This document shows positions 32,342 through 34,465 of a stretch of DNA of 34,465 nt, piece after piece; the first letter of the stretch is position 1, and each line of letters opens with the position of its first letter. The notes below the pieces were generated by a model. The model saw only the letters and a list, made by a program, of their open reading frames with translations, made no database searches and was not told the DNA's origin. The stretch is taken from assembly GCF_009695655.1 (NCBI RefSeq), contig NZ_VUNM01000027.1, forward strand, positions 1-34,465. Direction: 5' to 3'. The stretch is from Sharpea porci. Lineage in GTDB: Bacteria; Bacillota_I; Bacilli_A; Erysipelotrichales; Coprobacillaceae. The translations under genes were made by a program, and so were the position numbers.

Positions 32342-34230
32342 TGAAAAAAGAAAAAAGATATTTTGGTCGTCTCTTGATGATTCTTGCACTCATCTTCTTC
32401 TATTTACCTATTGTCTTTATGATGGTTATTTCCTTCAATAGTTCTAAATCGTTGACAAGTTTTACTGGTTTCTCTTTGAAATGGTATCAAGCGATGCTCA
32501 AGAACCATTCAATGATGGAATCGCTCTATGTCACGATTCTTGTCGCTGTTCTTGCGACTATCATCTCGACAGTTATTGGGACAATGACAGCTATTGGTTT
32601 GTCACAATCAACAAAACGTGTACGTCGTTATGTTTCTGTTGTAAATGACTTCCCATTAATGAATCCTGATATCGTTACCGCGATAGGCTTAATGCTTCTA
32701 TTTATTACTTTGAATATTACAAAAGGTTTTGGAACACTGCTTTTGGCACATATTGCGTTCTGTATTCCCTATGTCATTCTTTCCGTCTTACCACGTGTAA
32801 GGGCGCTTGATCCTAATTTAGCTGATGCTGCTATGGATTTAGGGGCGACACCATTTCGTGCCATTCTTCAGGTCATTGTGCCAGAAATCATGCCTGGTAT
32901 TGTTTCTGGGAGCCTGATTGCCTTTACAATGAGTATTGATGATTTCATTATTTCTTACTTTGTCACTGGGGGCGGAGTAAAGAATCTTTCTATCATGGTT
33001 TATACGATGAGTAAGCGTGTGAATCCATCCGTCAATGCCATCTCCACAGTCTTTGTCTTACTGATTACTATTATTCTTATTCTTGTCAATGTTGTTCCAG
33101 CTATTCGCTCTAAACATGTCAAAGCAACAACGGAATTGAAAAAGAAAAAGAAATGGCCTGTCTTTGTCGTAGCGGGACTTATCGTAGCTGTTATTATTGG
33201 CTCTGTTGCTGGTCTTAAAAGTAATTCGACGGCTAAGTTTGGCGGGCAGACTTTACATATCTATATGCCTAGTGAGTATATTGATGAAGATACGGTTGCA
33301 GAATTTGAAGATACAACCGGGGCAAAAGTCATTATGGATAACTTTGATAGCAATGAACAGATGTATATCAAGGTGGCTAATGGTGAAAAATATGACTTAC
33401 TGATTCCTAGTGATTATATGATTCAAAGATTAATTAGTGAAAATATGTTGCAGAAGCTTGATCAAAAAGCTTTAAAGAAAACATTTAATACAATTAATCC
33501 ATTAATCTTACATCAATCCTATGACCAAGATAACGCTTATTCCATCCCTTATTTCTGGGGTAGTGTGGGTATTGTCTATGATAAACGTAAAGTAACATTG
33601 GATGAACTTGATCGTGAAGGCTTTGCGATATTCAAAGATACAAAGTTCAAGGGACAGGTTTATGTCTATGATTCTGAACGTGATTCCTTCATGATGGCTT
33701 TGAAGTCTCTTGGCTATTCAATGAATACAACAAATGAAGCAGAGCTTCAGCAAGCTTATAATTGGTGGGTAGAAGTCATGAAAACAATGGATACTGAAAT
33801 TGTCACTGATGAAATCATTGATAATATGGCACAGGCAAGAAAGGCATTGGGACTTGTATATTCTGGTGATGCAGCAAGTATTCTATCGACAAATAAGAAT
33901 ATGGGCTTCTATATGCCTAAAGAAGGAACAAATATCTGGACGGATGCAATGGTTATTCCAAAAAATGCTTCCAACGTCCCACTTGCAACTGAATTCATGA
34001 AGTATATCTTGAGCAAGAAAGTCGCAATACTCAATTCAGAATATGTAGGCTATACTTCACCAGTTAAAGCTGTTGAAGATCAGCTTGCGAAAACAACATT
34101 TAAAGGTAATGCAGCTTATACACCACGCTTAGGCTATGCGAAAGATGAAGTCTTTGGCTATAATGATAAATCACGTAAGATTATTGCGGATTTATGGTCA
34201 CGTGTTAAAGTTGCAGCAAGTAATGCTTAG
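32341..34230 (+). CDS. potCD: Fused spermidine/putrescine permease PotC and substrate-binding protein PotD
   Basis: 629-aa fusion. Residues about 1-255 are a PotC-type permease with six helices and the EAA loop DAAMDLGATPFRAIL (162-176). A Lys-rich linker leads to an extra membrane helix (about 273-291). Residues about 300-629 form a PotD-type polyamine-binding protein exposed outside: LHIYMPSEYIDEDTV, YDLLIPSDYMIQRL, IPYFWGSVGIVYD, YSGDAASIL and NIWTDAMVIPKNAS. No separate signal peptide or lipobox is needed because the fusion anchors the binding domain. Fused permease/binding-protein polyamine systems occur in some Firmicutes. AGGAGG precedes the ATG, which overlaps the potB stop (TAATG). 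Last gene of the operon. Confidence 0.93.
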   Translation: MKKEKRYFGRLLMILALIFFYLPIVFMMVISFNSSKSLTSFTGFSLKWYQAMLKNHSMMESLYVTILVAVLATIISTVIGTMTAIGLSQSTKRVRRYVSVVNDFPLMNPDIVTAIGLMLLFITLNITKGFGTLLLAHIAFCIPYVILSVLPRVRALDPNLADAAMDLGATPFRAILQVIVPEIMPGIVSGSLIAFTMSIDDFIISYFVTGGGVKNLSIMVYTMSKRVNPSVNAISTVFVLLITIILILVNVVPAIRSKHVKATTELKKKKKWPVFVVAGLIVAVIIGSVAGLKSNSTAKFGGQTLHIYMPSEYIDEDTVAEFEDTTGAKVIMDNFDSNEQMYIKVANGEKYDLLIPSDYMIQRLISENMLQKLDQKALKKTFNTINPLILHQSYDQDNAYSIPYFWGSVGIVYDKRKVTLDELDREGFAIFKDTKFKGQVYVYDSERDSFMMALKSLGYSMNTTNEAELQQAYNWWVEVMKTMDTEIVTDEIIDNMAQARKALGLVYSGDAASILSTNKNMGFYMPKEGTNIWTDAMVIPKNASNVPLATEFMKYILSKKVAILNSEYVGYTSPVKAVEDQLAKTTFKGNAAYTPRLGYAKDEVFGYNDKSRKIIADLWSRVKVAASNA

Positions 34231-34257
34231 GAGAATGGCTCGCCATTCTCCTTTTTT
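34230..34257 (+). terminator. Intrinsic terminator of the polyamine operon
   Basis: GGAGAATGG (34230-34238), CTCG loop, CCATTCTCC (34243-34251), then TTTTTT. The stem begins in the potCD stop codon. Confidence 0.95.
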
Positions 34258-34338
34258 CTACATATGCATATAAAAATAGCTTTATAAGCCCCATATATCG
34301 CCTCAGAGAAACTTTCTTCACTTTTTTGAGAAAAACCC

Positions 34339-34367
34339 TTGCAAAGAGTGAAGATGCGTGGTACTAT
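34339..34367 (+). promoter_or_regulatory. rRNA-operon-type promoter
   Basis: TTGCAA (34339-34344), 17-base spacer, TACTAT (34362-34367) with TG one base upstream. Initiation is expected near 34374. Strong, extended -10 design as at the tRNA operon. Confidence 0.65.
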
Positions 34368-34465
34368 AGGCGAGCAGTCCCGAGAGGGACGCAAGCCGAA
34401 CACTGATAACTGAACAGAAACACGTCAGATAAAACAAGAATTGACATTCGGAAGAATGAAAGCAT
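34368..34465 (+). other. Probable leader of an rRNA operon (16S gene outside the window)
   Basis: After the promoter come a small GTCCC-GAGA-GGGAC hairpin (34377-34390) and then a leader with GATAACTGAACAGAAACACG, similar to the AACTGAACA-type sequences before and between rRNA genes of Firmicutes. No 16S sequence is reached by 34465. The assignment is from style and promoter only. Confidence 0.5.

Overview
The window is AT-rich, densely packed bacterial DNA with Firmicutes-type gene content: DUF1934-argS-rpoE(delta), uvrB/uvrA, hprK-lgt, class B sortase pili, strong AGGAGG ribosome binding sites and TTGACA/TATAAT promoters. The best guess is an Erysipelotrichia/Coprobacillaceae-like gut Bacillota (for example the Catenibacterium/Coprobacillus neighbourhood). 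That placement is inference from protein style and gene order, not from a search. Almost all the sequence is intact chromosomal coding DNA. I see no transposase, integrase, phage module or CRISPR array.

Layout. (1) 1-5400: a purine nucleoside phosphorylase on the minus strand, then divergently an HD phosphohydrolase, a DUF1934 protein, arginyl-tRNA synthetase, the RNA polymerase delta subunit and a DUF4256 protein. (2) 5400-7330: a small unrecognised minus-strand gene with frame-broken remnants behind it, then gapA with its own promoter and a palindromic upstream site. (3) 7330-8930: a LysR regulator preceded by a (TA)16 microsatellite, then a 480-base gene-free stretch with strongly structured, convergently transcribed DNA. 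(4) 8930-15560: a pilus operon of five genes (signal-peptidase-like chaperone lacking both catalytic residues, Spy0128-type backbone pilin, class B sortase, membrane-anchored pilin-like protein, large adhesin). (5) 15570-24925: S41 peptidase, uvrB, a CCA-adding-type nucleotidyltransferase wedged between uvrB and uvrA, uvrA, hprK, lgt. (6) 24940-27365: a possible small RNA, a RelA/SpoT-domain alarmone synthetase and a class I/II aminotransferase. (7) 27347-28690: an EamA transporter facing left, then four tRNAs (Asn, Glu, Val, Thr) under one promoter. (8) 28690-34260: a MarR regulator divergent from a polyamine uptake operon (XRE-cupin regulator, potA, potB, potCD fusion) across a perfect 29-bp palindrome. 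(9) The last ~130 bases look like the promoter and leader of an rRNA operon whose 16S gene would begin outside the window.

How the genes fit together. The pilus operon matches the streptococcal FCT-type logic (SipA, Spy0128, class B sortase). The pot operon encodes a whole polyamine ABC importer with its substrate-binding protein fused to a permease, and its ATPase carries two Ig-like repeats of a kind I would expect on surface adhesins. hprK implies CcpA/HPr(Ser-P)-type catabolite control, and a half-matching cre-like site lies upstream of gapA. The most novel-looking items are the PotA insertion, the overlapping-RNA region before the pilus operon, the TA-repeat upstream of the LysR gene and the small RNA candidate after lgt.
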